64,000 bases of DNA from JAMXLO01 sp963749575 (GTDB lineage Bacteria > Pseudomonadota > Alphaproteobacteria > Acetobacterales > Acetobacteraceae), in the NCBI GenBank assembly GCA_963749575.1, contig CAVVNM010000020.1, forward strand, positions 124,001-188,000, written 5' to 3'. The notes under the pieces are model-generated. The model was not told where the DNA came from. It saw nothing but the letters and a program-made list of their open reading frames with translations, and did not search any database. The position numbers and the translations under genes were made by a program. Positions 9,308 through 20,048 of this stretch are shown here, one piece after another. Every line of letters starts with the position of its first letter. Position 1 is the stretch's first letter.

Positions 9308-10480
9308 TCACTCCCGCTCCAGAATGACGGTGCTGCCGCAATGCCGCGTGCCGAGCGATCCGCCGGTGCCATGCGCGATCGCCAGATCGCAGTTCTTCAC
9401 CTGCACCGCCGGATGCGCCTCGCCGCGCAACTGGCGCACCGCCTCGATGATCTTGGTGATGCCGCCGCGGTTCGCCGGATGGTTGCTGCACAGTCCGCCG
9501 CCGTCGGTGTTGAACGGCAGCTTGCCGACGCCGGAGATCAGGTTGCCGTCGGAGACGAATTTGCCGCCCTCGCCCTTTCTCGCAGAAGCCGAGGTCCTCG
9601 AGCTGCATCAGCACGGTGATGGTGAAGCTGTCGTAGATCGAGGCGTACTTGATATCGGACGGCTTGATGCCCGCCATCTCCCACGCCGGCGGTCCCGACC
9701 AGCGCGCGCCGGAATAGGTCAGGTCGATGTCGCCGCCCGCCTGGTGCTTCGGCGATTCACCGACGCCGATCACCTTCACCAGCGGCCGCTTCAGGCTCTT
9801 GGCGATCTCCGGCTTGGTCACGATCAGCGCGCCGCCGCCGTCGCTGATCACGCAGCAATCGAGCCGGTGCAGCGGCGAGGCCACCATCGGCGACTTCACC
9901 ACGTCCTCGACCGTCACCACGTCGCGCAGCATGGCGTGCGGGTTGTGCTGCGCATGATGCGAGGCGGCCACCTTGATCCAGGCGAGCTGCTCGCTGGTGG
10001 TGCCGTACTCGTACATGTGCCGCGTGGCGCACATCGCGTACATGTTCGCGGTCGCCGGTCCGTACGGGAACTCGAACTGCACCTCGGGCTGCGCGGGGCT
10101 GCCGGCGCGCGGCGCGGTGCCGGTCGCCATGGCCCTCGCTGCGCGGGCGGCCGGCCAGCGTGATCAGCGCAATGCTGCAGCGCCCGGCGGCGATCGATTC
10201 CAGCGCATGACCCACCGCGACCTGATACGACGAGCCACCGACATCGGTGGAATCGACGTGCCGGCACTTCAGGTTCATATAGTCGACCATCGACAGCGGG
10301 CCGAGGCCCGGCGCGTCGCCGGCGCAGTAATACCCGTCCACGTCGTCCTTGGTCAGGCCGGCATCCTCCAGCGCGCCCTTGGCGCATTCGGCATGCAGCA
10401 GGGTGACCGACTTGTCGGCCGCCTTGCGCGTCGGGTGCTCGTACGCACCCGACGATGTAGCCCACACCCTTCAAACTCAT
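9308..10480 (-). CDS. Thiolase-family protein (SCP2-thiolase type), frameshifted as read
   Basis: Restored length 389 residues. The start MSLKGVGYIVGAYEHPTRK is at ATG 10480; then the reading frame changes three times: near 10447 (GGG for GG), near 10132 (GGCC for GGC) and near 9580 (GGGCG for GGCG), each a one-base excess. Segments recovered: DAGLTKDDVDGYYCAG, DVGGSSYQVAVGHAL, the FPYGP and CVISDGGGALIV region, and a C-terminal AHGTGG block with STVILERE before TGA 9308. This is a SCP2/acetyl-CoA acetyltransferase-like thiolase normally cotranscribed with the adjacent DUF35 partner. Three independent +1 shifts in an otherwise well conserved protein point to sequence errors, but a pseudogene cannot be excluded. 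Confidence 0.75.
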
Positions 10481-10587
10481 GTTTCACTCCCTTCGCGACC
10501 ACGATCGGTCCGGTTCGGACGGAGCGATTATACTGATCAGTAGCTGGGCCGCCAGACGGGGCCGGTTCCGCCACCAGGGGAGCCGAC

Positions 10588-11667
10588 ATGGCCGCGACAC
10601 ACACGAACCGTATTCCCATCCACGGCTGGCTGTTGCCGCTGGTCGCGCTGGCCGGGGGACTGATCCTCGGCAAGAGCGGCGACTGGATCACCGGCGCGGC
10701 GCTCGCGGTGCTGTTGATCGGCTCGGTGATGGTTGCCGTCCATCACGCCGAACTGGTCGCGCTCTGGCTCGGCGAACCCTATGGCACCCTGGTGCTCACC
10801 CTCGCGGTGACGATCATCGAACTGGCGCTGATCGTCTCGCTGATGCTGACTGGAAAACCGAATCCCAGCCTCGCCCGCGACACGGTTCATGCGGTGGTCA
10901 TGCTGGTGCTCAACGGCCTTGCCGGCATCTGTATCGTGGCCGGAACGCTGCGTCACCGCGAGCAGGAGTTCCGGACGCTCGGCGCAAATGCCTTCCTGGC
11001 GGTGCTGATGCCGATGGCGGTGCTGGTTCTGGTGCTGCCCAATTATACGCTGGCAACCCCGGGACCGTATTACTCGAGATTGCAGTTGCTGTTCGTCGGA
11101 GGCTCCTGCTTCGCGCTGTATCTGGTGTTCCTGTTCGTGCAGACGGTGCGTCATCAGGACTATTTCGTGCCCTCGAACACCACCGAGGTCGAGCATGCCG
11201 CCATCCCGCCGACCCGGATCGGCGCGATCAGCGGGGGATTGCTGGTGCTTACGCTGGTCGCGGTGATCCTGCTCGCCAAGCTGCTCGCGCCATTCATCGA
11301 GCGCGGTATCACAGCCGTCGGGGCACCGTTCAAACTCGCGGGCGTGATCGTCGCGGCGATCGTGTTGTTGCCGGAATTCTTCGCCGCCCTGCGCGCGGCG
11401 CGGCGCAATCAGCTGCAAACCAGCATCAACCTCGCGCTTGGCAGTGCGGTTGCCTGCATCGGCCTCACCGTTCCAGCGGTGACGGTGATCGCGACCAGCC
11501 TGGACCAGCCCCTCGCCCTCGGCATCGACAACGAAAACACCGTGCTGCTGGTACTGTCGTTCATGGTGGCCGTGCTCACCTACGGGCAGGGCCGCACCAA
11601 CCTGTTGTCGGGGTTCGTCCACCTGGTGCTGCTGGCGAGTTATGTGTTCCTGATCTTCGCCCCGTGA
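10588..11667 (+). CDS. chaA: ChaA-type calcium/sodium:proton antiporter
   Basis: 359 residues with about ten to eleven membrane helices. Both conserved CaCA alpha-repeats are visible: EPYGTLVLTLAVTIIELALI near residue 65 and LLPEFFAALRAARRNQ near residue 255 followed by SINLALGSAVACIGLT, each with the membrane-embedded acidic residue. It exports Ca2+ (or Na+/K+) in exchange for protons at the inner membrane. ATG 10588 has GGGGAG at about 10576-10581. It stands alone, divergent from the thiolase operon with a 107-bp gap. Confidence 0.88.
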   Translation: MAATHTNRIPIHGWLLPLVALAGGLILGKSGDWITGAALAVLLIGSVMVAVHHAELVALWLGEPYGTLVLTLAVTIIELALIVSLMLTGKPNPSLARDTVHAVVMLVLNGLAGICIVAGTLRHREQEFRTLGANAFLAVLMPMAVLVLVLPNYTLATPGPYYSRLQLLFVGGSCFALYLVFLFVQTVRHQDYFVPSNTTEVEHAAIPPTRIGAISGGLLVLTLVAVILLAKLLAPFIERGITAVGAPFKLAGVIVAAIVLLPEFFAALRAARRNQLQTSINLALGSAVACIGLTVPAVTVIATSLDQPLALGIDNENTVLLVLSFMVAVLTYGQGRTNLLSGFVHLVLLASYVFLIFAP

Positions 11668-11720
11668 CGCTTGCCGGGTGACACTTACATCGTCGTCCCG
11701 GCGACACTACGTTGCCCGCC

Positions 11721-13091
11721 ATGGACGCCGTGCACGCCAACGTTTTCATCCCGCCACGCCCGCCGGTCCCGCCGCAGGAACTGCCGTTCCTGCAGTTCCT
11801 GCGCGCGATACGTACCAATGCCCTCACGATGTGGACCGAGAAGGCCTATCAGGAGGATGTGCTGGTGCGCCGGTTTCTCGGCCGCAGCCACCTGCTGATC
11901 AACGCGCCGGACGTGATCCACCATGTTCTGGTCGAGAACCCCGGCAACTACCGTCGGTCGCCGGCGTCGATCCGCATTCTCCGCCCGATCACCGGCAATG
12001 GCCTGCTGCTCAGCGAGGGCGAGGACTGGCGGCTGCAACGCCGCACCATCGCCCCGTCGCTCGCCCCGCGGACCCTGCCGGTCCTGGCGCGCCACATCGT
12101 CACCAGCACGCGCGAGACGGTTGCCGGTCTCGGCGCTCAGACCAACCAGCCGATCGATCTGCTGGCCGCCATGCAGAACCTGGCGCTGGACATCGCCGGC
12201 CGCTCGATGTTCTCGCTGGAGACCCGGCAGTACGGCGCGGCGATGCGGCGAATGCTCACCGAATACGGCGTGCAATACGCCAAGCCGCATCTGTTCGACA
12301 TGGTGCTGCCGCCGTGGATCCCGACATTGCGCGATCTCGGCCGCCGGCGGTTCCAGCGCCGCTGGATGGCGCTGATGGCCGAAATCATGCAGGCACGCCT
12401 CGCCGAGCCGGCAGCCGATACCCCCCGCGATCTGTTCGATCTGCTGCTCGCCGCGCGCGACCCGGAGACCGGCGAGGGTTTTTCCCCCGACCAACTGCGC
12501 GACCAGATCGCCACGATGATCCTGGCAGGACACGAGACCACCGCCGTTACGCTGTTCTGGTCGCTGGTCCTGCTGGCGGGCGCTCCGGACCAGCAGCAGC
12601 GCGTCGCCGAGGAGGCGCGGGACATCGAGATCACGCCGGACAATGCCATGGCCGCGATGCCGCGACTGGTCCGAACCCGCGCGGTGATCAGCGAGGCGCT
12701 GCGGCTGTATCCCCCCGCCTTCGCCCTCGCCCGCGAAGCGATCGGTGCGGATCGCGTCGGGGATATCGAGATTCCCCGCGGCACGGTGCTGCTGATTGCG
12801 CCCTGGGTGCTGCACCGCCACCGGCGTCTCTGGCGCGACCCGGACGCGTTCGATCCATCCCGCTTCCTGCCGGACGCACCGCCGATCCCTCGCTTCGCCT
12901 ATCTGCCGTTCGGCGCCGGCCCGCGCGTCTGCGTCGGCGCGCAGTTCGCGCTCGCCGAGGCAACGCTGGTATTGGCCATGCTGATCCGCGACTTCGAGGT
13001 CACGCTGGATGATCCGCTTTCGGTGCTGCCGGTGGCGGTCGTGACGACACAGCCCAACCACCCGCCGACGTTCAGATTGCGATCACGATAG
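11721..13091 (+). CDS. Cytochrome P450
   Basis: 456 residues from ATG 11721 (a TTG 9 nt upstream is also possible). Hallmarks are in place: I-helix AGHETT with the conserved Thr, K-helix EALR (written ISEALRLYPP), the meander FDPSRFLP, and the heme loop FGAGPRVCVG with the thiolate ligand Cys about 404. It has no membrane anchor, so a soluble class I-type enzyme needing a separate reductase/ferredoxin is expected; no redox partner is adjacent. The substrate is unknown. Its stop lies inside the end of the convergent otsA gene (9-bp overlap). Confidence 0.9.
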   Translation: MDAVHANVFIPPRPPVPPQELPFLQFLRAIRTNALTMWTEKAYQEDVLVRRFLGRSHLLINAPDVIHHVLVENPGNYRRSPASIRILRPITGNGLLLSEGEDWRLQRRTIAPSLAPRTLPVLARHIVTSTRETVAGLGAQTNQPIDLLAAMQNLALDIAGRSMFSLETRQYGAAMRRMLTEYGVQYAKPHLFDMVLPPWIPTLRDLGRRRFQRRWMALMAEIMQARLAEPAADTPRDLFDLLLAARDPETGEGFSPDQLRDQIATMILAGHETTAVTLFWSLVLLAGAPDQQQRVAEEARDIEITPDNAMAAMPRLVRTRAVISEALRLYPPAFALAREAIGADRVGDIEIPRGTVLLIAPWVLHRHRRLWRDPDAFDPSRFLPDAPPIPRFAYLPFGAGPRVCVGAQFALAEATLVLAMLIRDFEVTLDDPLSVLPVAVVTTQPNHPPTFRLRSR

Positions 13092-14451
13092 ATCCGCCAC
13101 GAAGCGATCGCGCCAGACGTCCAGGCTGTTTCGTCGCATCACCTTCAGCATCGCGACGTGACGGTCGCGGCGTTCGTCGCGCTGCATCGCCAGCCCGCAA
13201 TCGAGCGCCGCGGCAACTCCGGCCTGATCGTACGGATTGACGATGAGTGCCGCATCCAGTTCGCGGGCCGCACCGGCAAATTGCGACAGTACCGAGGACG
13301 CCGGGGTTCTCCGGGTCCTGTGCCGCCAGGTATTCCTTCGCCACCAGGTTCATCCCGTCGCGCAACGGGGTCACCAGCCCCACCTGCGCCTCGGCATAGA
13401 GCGGCATCAGTGCGCTGCGCGCAAAGCCGCGGTTCAGATAGCGCAGCGGCATCCAGTCCACTTCGGCGAAGCGTCCGTTGATACGGCCGGCTTCGGCCTC
13501 CAGCTCGCGGCGGATCTCGCGATAGGTCTCGATATCGCCGCGCGACGGCGGGGCGATCTGCATGAACACGACGTTGCCGTGGTGCCGTGGATACCGTTCG
13601 AGCAACTGCTCGAACGCAATGAAGCGCGGACGCAGCCCCTTGGAATAGTCCAGCCGATCGACGCTGAGGATCAGCGGCCGCCCGAGCAGGCTGTCGTGCA
13701 GCCGCGACGCGTAGCGCTGGTGCGCCGGAGCCTCTGCATCGCGCCGGATCTCATCGACGTGCACGCCGATCGGATAGACGCCGGTCCTTGCCGTGCGACC
13801 GAACGCGGCAAGCACCCCTGCGTCCGGCGCGCTGCCCCCCGCGTGCCGCAGCACGTAGTCGGCGAAGGCGGTGCGGTCATCCTCGGTCTGAAACCCGAGC
13901 AGATCGAATTGGCACATCGCCCGCATCAGTTCGTGATGCGCTGGAATGGTCATGAACACCGCGGGCGCCGGAAACGGTGTGTGCAGGAACAGGCCCATGC
14001 GGTTGCGCAGCCCTGCCTCGCGCAACGCCTCGGCCAGGCAGAGCAGGTGATAGTCGTGCACCCAGATCAAATCGTCCGGCCGCACCAGCCGGACGAGCGC
14101 CTGGGCGAACAGCGCATTCACCCGGCGATAGCCGGCGAACTCCGCCCAGTCGAAGTGTGCATGGCCGACCTGATAGTGCAGCGTCGGCCACATCGTGCCG
14201 TTGGCGAAGCCGCGATAGAAGTCGTCGTAGTCACGGCGGGCCAGATCGACGGTGTGGAGCGTGATCGAGCCTACCGTCCGCTCGACGTGCGCCGCCGCTG
14301 CGGCATCGTCGATGATCTCGCCGCTCCAGCCGAACCAGATGCCGCCCTTCTGCTTCAGTGCATCCAGCACGCCAGCCGCCAGGCCACCTGCCGTCGGCTC
14401 GCCTTCCGTGATCGGCGCCACCCGGTTGGAGACGACGACAAGGCGGGCCAA
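13083..14451 (-). CDS. otsA: Trehalose-6-phosphate synthase, frameshifted near the C-terminus as read
   Basis: Restored length 455 residues, as expected for OtsA, which makes trehalose-6-phosphate from UDP-glucose and glucose-6-phosphate. Seen: RLVVVSNRV at the N-terminus, GGLAAGVLDAL, WVHDYHLL, HTPFPAP, VDRLDYSKG and RDGMNLVAKEY. After QDPENPGVL the frame is lost by one extra G near 13299; skipping it continues as VLSQFAGAARELDAALIVNP and ends at TGA 13083. The start is TTG 14451 (MARLVVVSNR), one base after the stop of the ABC exporter gene, so the two form an operon. No otsB phosphatase is present in the window. Confidence 0.85.
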
Positions 14452-14452
14452 A

Positions 14453-16250
14453 TCAGGCCGCTTGCGACATCGGTTCCACGATCTGCTGCTTGCGCAGCAG
14501 GTCACGATAGGGACCCGGCCGCGCCGCCAGCACCCGCGGCGGGCCGTCATCGACGATATGGCCGCGATCCATCACGATGATGCGGTCGAAGCTCTTCAGC
14601 GTAGCGAGACGGTGCGCAATCGCGATCACCGTCCGCCCCTGCATCAGCCGGTCGAGCGCATCCTGGATTGCTCGTTCGCTTTCGCTGTCGAGCGCGCTGG
14701 TGGCCTCGTCCAACAGCAGGATCGGTGCGTCCTTCAGCAACGCCCGCGCGATCGCCAGCCGCTGCCGCTGGCCGCCCGACAGCTTCACGCCGCGGTCGCC
14801 CACCATGGTGGCGAAGCCGTCCGGCAGCGCCTCGATGAACTCGCGGCAGTTCGCCATCTCGGCAGCCGCCAGCACTTCATCCTCCGGCGCCTCCGGACGC
14901 GCGTAGCGGATGTTCTCCAGCACGGTGCGGTGGAACAGGCTGATGTCCTGCGGCACGATCGCCATGGTCGAGCGCAGGCTTTCCTGTGTCACGTCGCGGA
15001 CATCCTGACCGTCGATCAGGATGCGTCCGCCACCGACATCGTAAAACCGCTGCAACAACGACAGCACGGTCGATTTGCCGGCGCCGGAATACCCGACCAG
15101 GCCGACGCGCTGGCCTGGCTCGATCGTCAGGTCGAATTCCCGCAGCACCGGGGCACGATGCGGATAGGCGAAGCACACCCGGTCGAACATCACCCTTCCC
15201 GCGCCCGACCGCAGCGGCCGCGCGCCCGGCCGATCCGGCAGTTCGTGTTCGATCAGCAGCGAACCGATCGCCTCCTCCAGCCGCGCGACATGCTGGGTGA
15301 GATCGACCAGCGCCACTGCCAGATCGCGCGTGCTGTGCAGGATGCCGAACGACAGCGCGGTGATCAGCACGAGGTCGCCGACCGTGGCGTGGCCCTGCTG
15401 CCATAGCAGGATGCCCCAGGCGACCACGCCAGCGATCAACGTGGCGGTGATCACGGCATGGATCAGCCGCAGCTTCTCCAGATACAGCAGGCTGGCGCGG
15501 CGCGCGCCCATCTCGACACCGACCGTGGCACCGATGCGCCGCTGCTCACGGAAGGTGGCGCCGAATGCCCGTACCACGCCCATGTTGCCGATGACATCGA
15601 CCAGTTCGCCGTCGACCGCCGCCGCCTTGGAGGCGAAGCTGCGGTGCAGCGGCGTGCCGCGACGCGCCAGGTGGAACACCAGGGCGCCGAGCCCGGCGGC
15701 CACGCCGACCAGCGCACCGGCCATGGCAGGATTGACGAAGCCGATGAACACGATGGCGCAGACCACACCCACGCATGGCGGCAGGACGTTCCAGGAGCCG
15801 GTGTTCTCGGTGGTGAACGCAGCATTGGCGGTGGCCGTGATACGGCTGGCGAGCGCGCCCGGCAGACGCTCGGCGAAATAGTTCGGTGAATGGCCGGCGA
15901 GATAGCCGAACAGGTCGCGCCTGATGTCGCCGGTCACAGCCACGAACGTATATGCGGCAGCCCAGCCGGCGACGCGCCACAGCAGGTTGTCGGCGGCGAC
16001 CAACGTGCACAGCAGGGCGAAGGCCCACCAGATGCCGGCGCCCCTCGCCGGCCCGGCGGCAACGATGTCGATCAGGTGCTTGAGTCCGGTACTGGGTGGA
16101 GACGGCACACACCACCGCCACCAGCACCGACACAAAGACCGTGGCGTGGCCCCATGGATGGCGACGCACGTAGTGCCACAGGAACCCGATCGGCCGCGCC
16201 CGCAGGCACTGGAGGCCGTTCTGCCTAATTTCTGCCGTAATTGCTGCCAT
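14453..16250 (-). CDS. ABC exporter, fused membrane and ATPase domains, one frameshift as read
   Basis: Restored length about 598 residues. N-terminal part: about six transmembrane helices of a type IV exporter fold (residues 25-310). C-terminal ATPase: Walker A GYSGAGKS, Q-loop VPQDISLF, signature LSGGQRQRLAIARALL, Walker B ILLLDEATSALD and the IAHRLAT switch His. One extra C near 16098 breaks the frame between AVSTQY and GLKHLIDIV. I take ATG 16250 (MAAITAEIRQNG); ATGs at 16286 and 16310 are alternatives. The substrate is unknown; being coupled to otsA and divergent from a glycosyltransferase, a lipid or polysaccharide-related cargo is only a guess. Confidence 0.85.
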
Positions 16251-16414
16251 CTCACCCGGCCTGGTGGCATTTCCGGCAGGAGACATGCCGATTTTTCGCC
16301 ACATTCGCATCCTATAACGACATAGTGATTAAGCACGGCCCCTGAACAAGTCAAGTGTCAGTAAAGCCGAGCTGGTTACTGTTGAACGCTAGTAAAACCC
16401 CGGGGCCTGTATTC

Positions 16415-17470
16415 ATGCGCATTGCTCAGATCTCTCCGCTTTTCGAAGCGGTGCCGCCGAAGTTGTACGGTGGCACAGAACGTGTGGTTTACTCCCTCAC
16501 CGAGGAGCTGGTCGCCATGGGTCACGACGTGACCCTGTTCGCCAGTGGTGACTCGATCACCTCCGCCAGGCTCGCACCGATGCGCGCGCAGGCGTTGCGG
16601 CTCGATCCCACGGTGACCGACTGGATCGCCATCTACATGCGGATGATGGAGCTGATCTATCGCCGCGCCGACGAGTTCGATGTGCTGCACTTCCATACCG
16701 ACTACTTCCCGCTGTCGCTGTTCAGCCGCCAGCGCACGCCGTTCCTCACCACCCTGCACGGCCGGCTCGACATCCCCGAGTTCAAGGATGTCTATGAGCT
16801 GTTCGATGCGCCGTTCGTGTCGATCTCCGACAGCCAGCGCCGGCCGATCCCTCGGCTGAACTGGATCCGCACGGTCCACCACGGCATGCCGGCCGATCTG
16901 CTCACGCCGCAGCCGGCCACGCAGGACTATCTGGCGTTCCTTGGCCGTATCTCACCGGAAAAGGGCGTAGATAAGGCAATTCGCATCGCCGGCGCCGCCG
17001 GCATGAAGCTGATGATCGCCGCCAAGGTGGATAACGCCGACAAGAAATATTACGAGAACGAGATCAAGCCGCTGATCGACGCCAGCCCCTGGGTCGAGTT
17101 CATCGGCGAGATCAACGACAGCCAGAAACCGGCATTCCTGTCCGGTGCCCATGCGCTGTTGTTCCCGATCGACTGGCCGGAGCCGTTCGGACTGGTGATG
17201 ATAGAAAGCATGGCCTGCGGGACGCCGGTGATCGCCTTCAACCGCGGCTCCGTGCCCGAGGTGATCGACGGCGGCCTCACCGGCTTCATCGTGCATGACG
17301 AGGCGGCCGCGATCGCGGCGGTCGGCCGGCTGGACCAGCTGGACCGCACCCTGGTCCGCCGGCAGTTCGAGCGCCGCTTCACCGCCCGTCGGATGGCGGA
17401 GGACTACGTCGACATCTACACCGAGCTGTGTGAGCCGCAGGTTCCGCTGCTGCGCGCCGTCGGGGACTGA
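16415..17470 (+). CDS. Glycosyltransferase family 4 protein
   Basis: About 351 residues from ATG 16415 (MRIAQISPLFEAVPP); the frame is open further upstream but that N-terminus is not protein-like. GT-B fold: YGGTERVVYSLTEEL near the start, HFHTDYFPLS and TLHGRLD in the acceptor domain, then FLGRISPEKGVDKAI opening the nucleotide-sugar domain and the EPFGLVMIESMACGTPVIA motif with the catalytic-region Glu residues. Family 4 retaining enzymes use UDP/GDP/ADP-sugars; donor and acceptor are unknown. A strong terminator follows at 17497. Confidence 0.87.
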   Translation: MRIAQISPLFEAVPPKLYGGTERVVYSLTEELVAMGHDVTLFASGDSITSARLAPMRAQALRLDPTVTDWIAIYMRMMELIYRRADEFDVLHFHTDYFPLSLFSRQRTPFLTTLHGRLDIPEFKDVYELFDAPFVSISDSQRRPIPRLNWIRTVHHGMPADLLTPQPATQDYLAFLGRISPEKGVDKAIRIAGAAGMKLMIAAKVDNADKKYYENEIKPLIDASPWVEFIGEINDSQKPAFLSGAHALLFPIDWPEPFGLVMIESMACGTPVIAFNRGSVPEVIDGGLTGFIVHDEAAAIAAVGRLDQLDRTLVRRQFERRFTARRMAEDYVDIYTELCEPQVPLLRAVGD

Positions 17471-17496
17471 CAGCGCGACACGCCGGCGATAGGATG

Positions 17497-17529
17497 GGGC
17501 CGGGCAGCGCGTCTGCCCGGCCCTTTCCG
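17497..17529 (+). terminator. Rho-independent terminator after the glycosyltransferase gene
   Basis: An 11-bp perfect stem GGGCCGGGCAG / CTGCCCGGCCC (17497-17507 and 17513-17523) with a 5-nt loop CGCGT, followed by TTTCCGTTT. It lies 26 bp after the stop at 17470 and isolates that gene from the MFS gene at 17561. Confidence 0.85.
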
Positions 17530-17560
17530 TTTCGGCACCCAGCGAGGTTGCGGCCGGACC

Positions 17561-18787
17561 ATGACATCGCTGCGTTGCCAGGCCGGCCTCAACAGCATCA
17601 ATTTCTTTGCGGGCGCCATACAGACAGCGTTCGGGCCGTTCTTCAGCGTCTATCTCACCCAGCAGGGCTGGAGCCAGGTCGATATCGGCTTCGTGCTCAG
17701 CGTCGGCACCGCATCGGCGCTGATCTTTCAGATCCCCGCCGGCGTACTGGTCGACGCGATCCACTTCAAGCGCGCCTCCATCGCGCTCGCCATGCTGCTG
17801 CTCAGCCTGAGCGCGCTGATCGTGATTGCGGCGCCGACCCGGGCATCGGTTCTGATCGCGCAGGTGATGCATGCCTTCGCCAGTTGCCTGCTCACCCCGG
17901 CGATCGCCGCGCTTACTCTGGTGCTGTGCGGGCACGCGGCATTCAGCGAGCAGCTGGGCGGCAACGGCCGCTATGCCTCGCTGGGCAGCGCCTTCGCCGC
18001 CGCGGCGATGGGTGCCGTCGCCTCGTATCTGTCGGGCCGGGCGGTGTTCGAGTTCACCGCCGTACTGATGGTGCCGGCGCTGCTGACGCTGACCGTGTTT
18101 CGCGCCAGCGATCGCGTCGAGGACGACCACCCTGCCCTGCTCCACCCACGCGAACGCAAGCAAAGCGAGTACCGGCCGTGGCACATCTTCCACGATCCTA
18201 CGCTGCACATCTTCGCGGCCTGCGTGGTGCTGTTCCATTTATCCAACGCCGCGATGCTGCCGCTGGCACTGAACGAGCTGTCCAAGCGGGTCGGCCAGTC
18301 GGGTTTCGTGGTGTCGGCGGCGATCATCGTGCCACAGGTCGTGGTAGTGGCCTGCTCACCCTGGGCCGGCCGCCTGGCGCAGAGCATCGGTCGGAGGCCG
18401 ATCCTGCTGTTCGGGTTTGCCGCCGTGCCGCTGCGCGCGCTGTTGTTCGTCGCCACCCCGGACGCGCTCCCGCTGGTGATGATCGAGGTGCTGGACGGCA
18501 TCAGCGCGACCGTGTTTGGTCTGGCGATGCCACTGATTGCCGCCGATCTCACGACACGGACCGGCTATCTCAATCTGGCGATCGGTTCACTGGGTTTGGC
18601 CGCCGGCCTCGGCGCCACCGCCAGCACCACAGTCGCCGGCTGGCTCGCCGACTCGTTCGGTGCGCCGGTCGCGTTCTTCGGGCTCGCGCTGGCCGGGCTT
18701 GCCGCGCTTGGGATGGTGTGGCGCATGATGCCCGAAACGCGGCCGAGCAAACCGCTCGCCGGGACGCCTGCCGTCGCCGTCGCCTGA
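17561..18787 (+). CDS. Major facilitator superfamily transporter
   Basis: 408 residues, 12 predicted membrane helices, starting with ATG 17561. The N-terminal half contains INFFAGAIQTAFGPFFSVYL and the A-like loop after helix 2 (LVDAIHFKRAS); the central loop is PRERKQSEYRPWHIF, and helix 7 onward has the second repeat with WAGRLAQSIGRRPILL. It resembles the MFS group without a known substrate. The FMN-dehydrogenase gene starts 25 bp downstream, so the transporter may import its 2-hydroxy acid substrate (inference). Confidence 0.85.
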   Translation: MTSLRCQAGLNSINFFAGAIQTAFGPFFSVYLTQQGWSQVDIGFVLSVGTASALIFQIPAGVLVDAIHFKRASIALAMLLLSLSALIVIAAPTRASVLIAQVMHAFASCLLTPAIAALTLVLCGHAAFSEQLGGNGRYASLGSAFAAAAMGAVASYLSGRAVFEFTAVLMVPALLTLTVFRASDRVEDDHPALLHPRERKQSEYRPWHIFHDPTLHIFAACVVLFHLSNAAMLPLALNELSKRVGQSGFVVSAAIIVPQVVVVACSPWAGRLAQSIGRRPILLFGFAAVPLRALLFVATPDALPLVMIEVLDGISATVFGLAMPLIAADLTTRTGYLNLAIGSLGLAAGLGATASTTVAGWLADSFGAPVAFFGLALAGLAALGMVWRMMPETRPSKPLAGTPAVAVA

Positions 18788-18811
18788 CTCACAGACCTGG
18801 GGAACAAGCCG

Positions 18812-19918
18812 ATGCCGGAAGCGCCGCACCTGACCGAACTCACCGGCGACCACCAGTGCCTCCACGAATTCATTGCCGAAGCGCGGGCGAAGCTCGACCC
18901 GAACATCTGGGGTTACCTGATTGGCGCCGCGGAAAGCGAGACGACACTGCGGCGCAACCGTGCGGCGCTGGATGCGATTGCGCTGCGTCCGCGGGTGCTG
19001 CGCGATGTCTCCAAAGTGGACGCCACGACGAACTTTCTCGGCATGCAGCTCCGGCTGCCGGTCATGCTGGCGCCGGTCGGCTCGCTCGAATCCTTCGACG
19101 CCGGTGGTGCCGCGACTGCCGGCCGCGGCGCTACCGAATTCGGCGTGCCGATCATCGTGAGCTCGGTGACCAGGCCCGGCCTCGAGGAGACGGCGAAAGC
19201 CGTGACTGGGCCGAAGATCTTCCAGCTCTACGTCCGCGGCGACGATGCCTGGGTCGACGACGTCGTAAGGCGGGCGGTCGATGCCGGCTTCAATGCGTTC
19301 TGCATCACGGTGGACACCGCCGCCTACAGCCGGCGCGAGCGCGACATCGCGGCACGCTTCGTCAAGCCGTGGCGCACCGCGGCGACCGGGCACAATCACC
19401 AGGCTGGCTTCTCCTGGGACAACGTGAAGCGCTTCAAGGACCGCCACCGCATTCCGCTGATCCTGAAGGGCATTGCGACCGCCGAGGACGCGGCGCTCGC
19501 CTGCGAGCACGGCGTCGAGGTTGTCTACGTGTCGAACCACGGCGGCCGACAGCTCGACTATGGCCGGGGGTCGATGGACGTGCTGCCCGAGGTGATGGAC
19601 GCGGTGCGCGGCCGTGCGCGGGTGATGATCGACGGCAGCTTCTCGCGCGGCACCGACGTGGTGAAGGCGATTGCCCTCGGCGCCGACGCGGTCGCGGTGG
19701 GGCGGCTGTATTGCTATGCGCTGGCGGCAGAAGGCGCGGTCGGCGTGCATCGGCTGCTGGAGATCCTCGAGCAGGAGGTGATGGTGGCGATGGCGCTGTC
19801 GGGCGCGCGCAGCCTCGCCGAGCTGAACCGCTCGTTGCTGCATTTCGGTGTGCCGCCGGTCACCGCGCCGCACGTGCACAGCGCGTTTCCGCTGCTGTTC
19901 CGCACACCAGAAACATAG
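18812..19918 (+). CDS. FMN-dependent alpha-hydroxy acid dehydrogenase/oxidase
   Basis: 368 residues with a TIM-barrel FMN fold. Seen: LAPVGSLESFDAGGAATAGRG, FQLYVRGDD, CITVDTA, LKGIATAEDA and the active-site signature VSNHGGRQLD that includes the catalytic His and substrate-binding Arg, then GSFSRGTDVVKA and GADAVAVGRL for the phosphate site. Enzymes of this family oxidise L-lactate, glycolate or mandelate to the 2-keto acid. No heme domain or membrane segment is seen. Which substrate is used cannot be told. It is likely cotranscribed with the MFS gene. Confidence 0.88.
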   Translation: MPEAPHLTELTGDHQCLHEFIAEARAKLDPNIWGYLIGAAESETTLRRNRAALDAIALRPRVLRDVSKVDATTNFLGMQLRLPVMLAPVGSLESFDAGGAATAGRGATEFGVPIIVSSVTRPGLEETAKAVTGPKIFQLYVRGDDAWVDDVVRRAVDAGFNAFCITVDTAAYSRRERDIAARFVKPWRTAATGHNHQAGFSWDNVKRFKDRHRIPLILKGIATAEDAALACEHGVEVVYVSNHGGRQLDYGRGSMDVLPEVMDAVRGRARVMIDGSFSRGTDVVKAIALGADAVAVGRLYCYALAAEGAVGVHRLLEILEQEVMVAMALSGARSLAELNRSLLHFGVPPVTAPHVHSAFPLLFRTPET

Positions 19919-20048
19919 CAAGCAAATCGCAGATGCACGCGGACATGACCGGTGTGTTCGCTCCGAAAGTCCGCCACACAATCCAAAACGATGATCGAGC
20001 CTGACGACTTACCGCAGCCTGGCTGAGAATTGCCGAGGACTTCGCGCC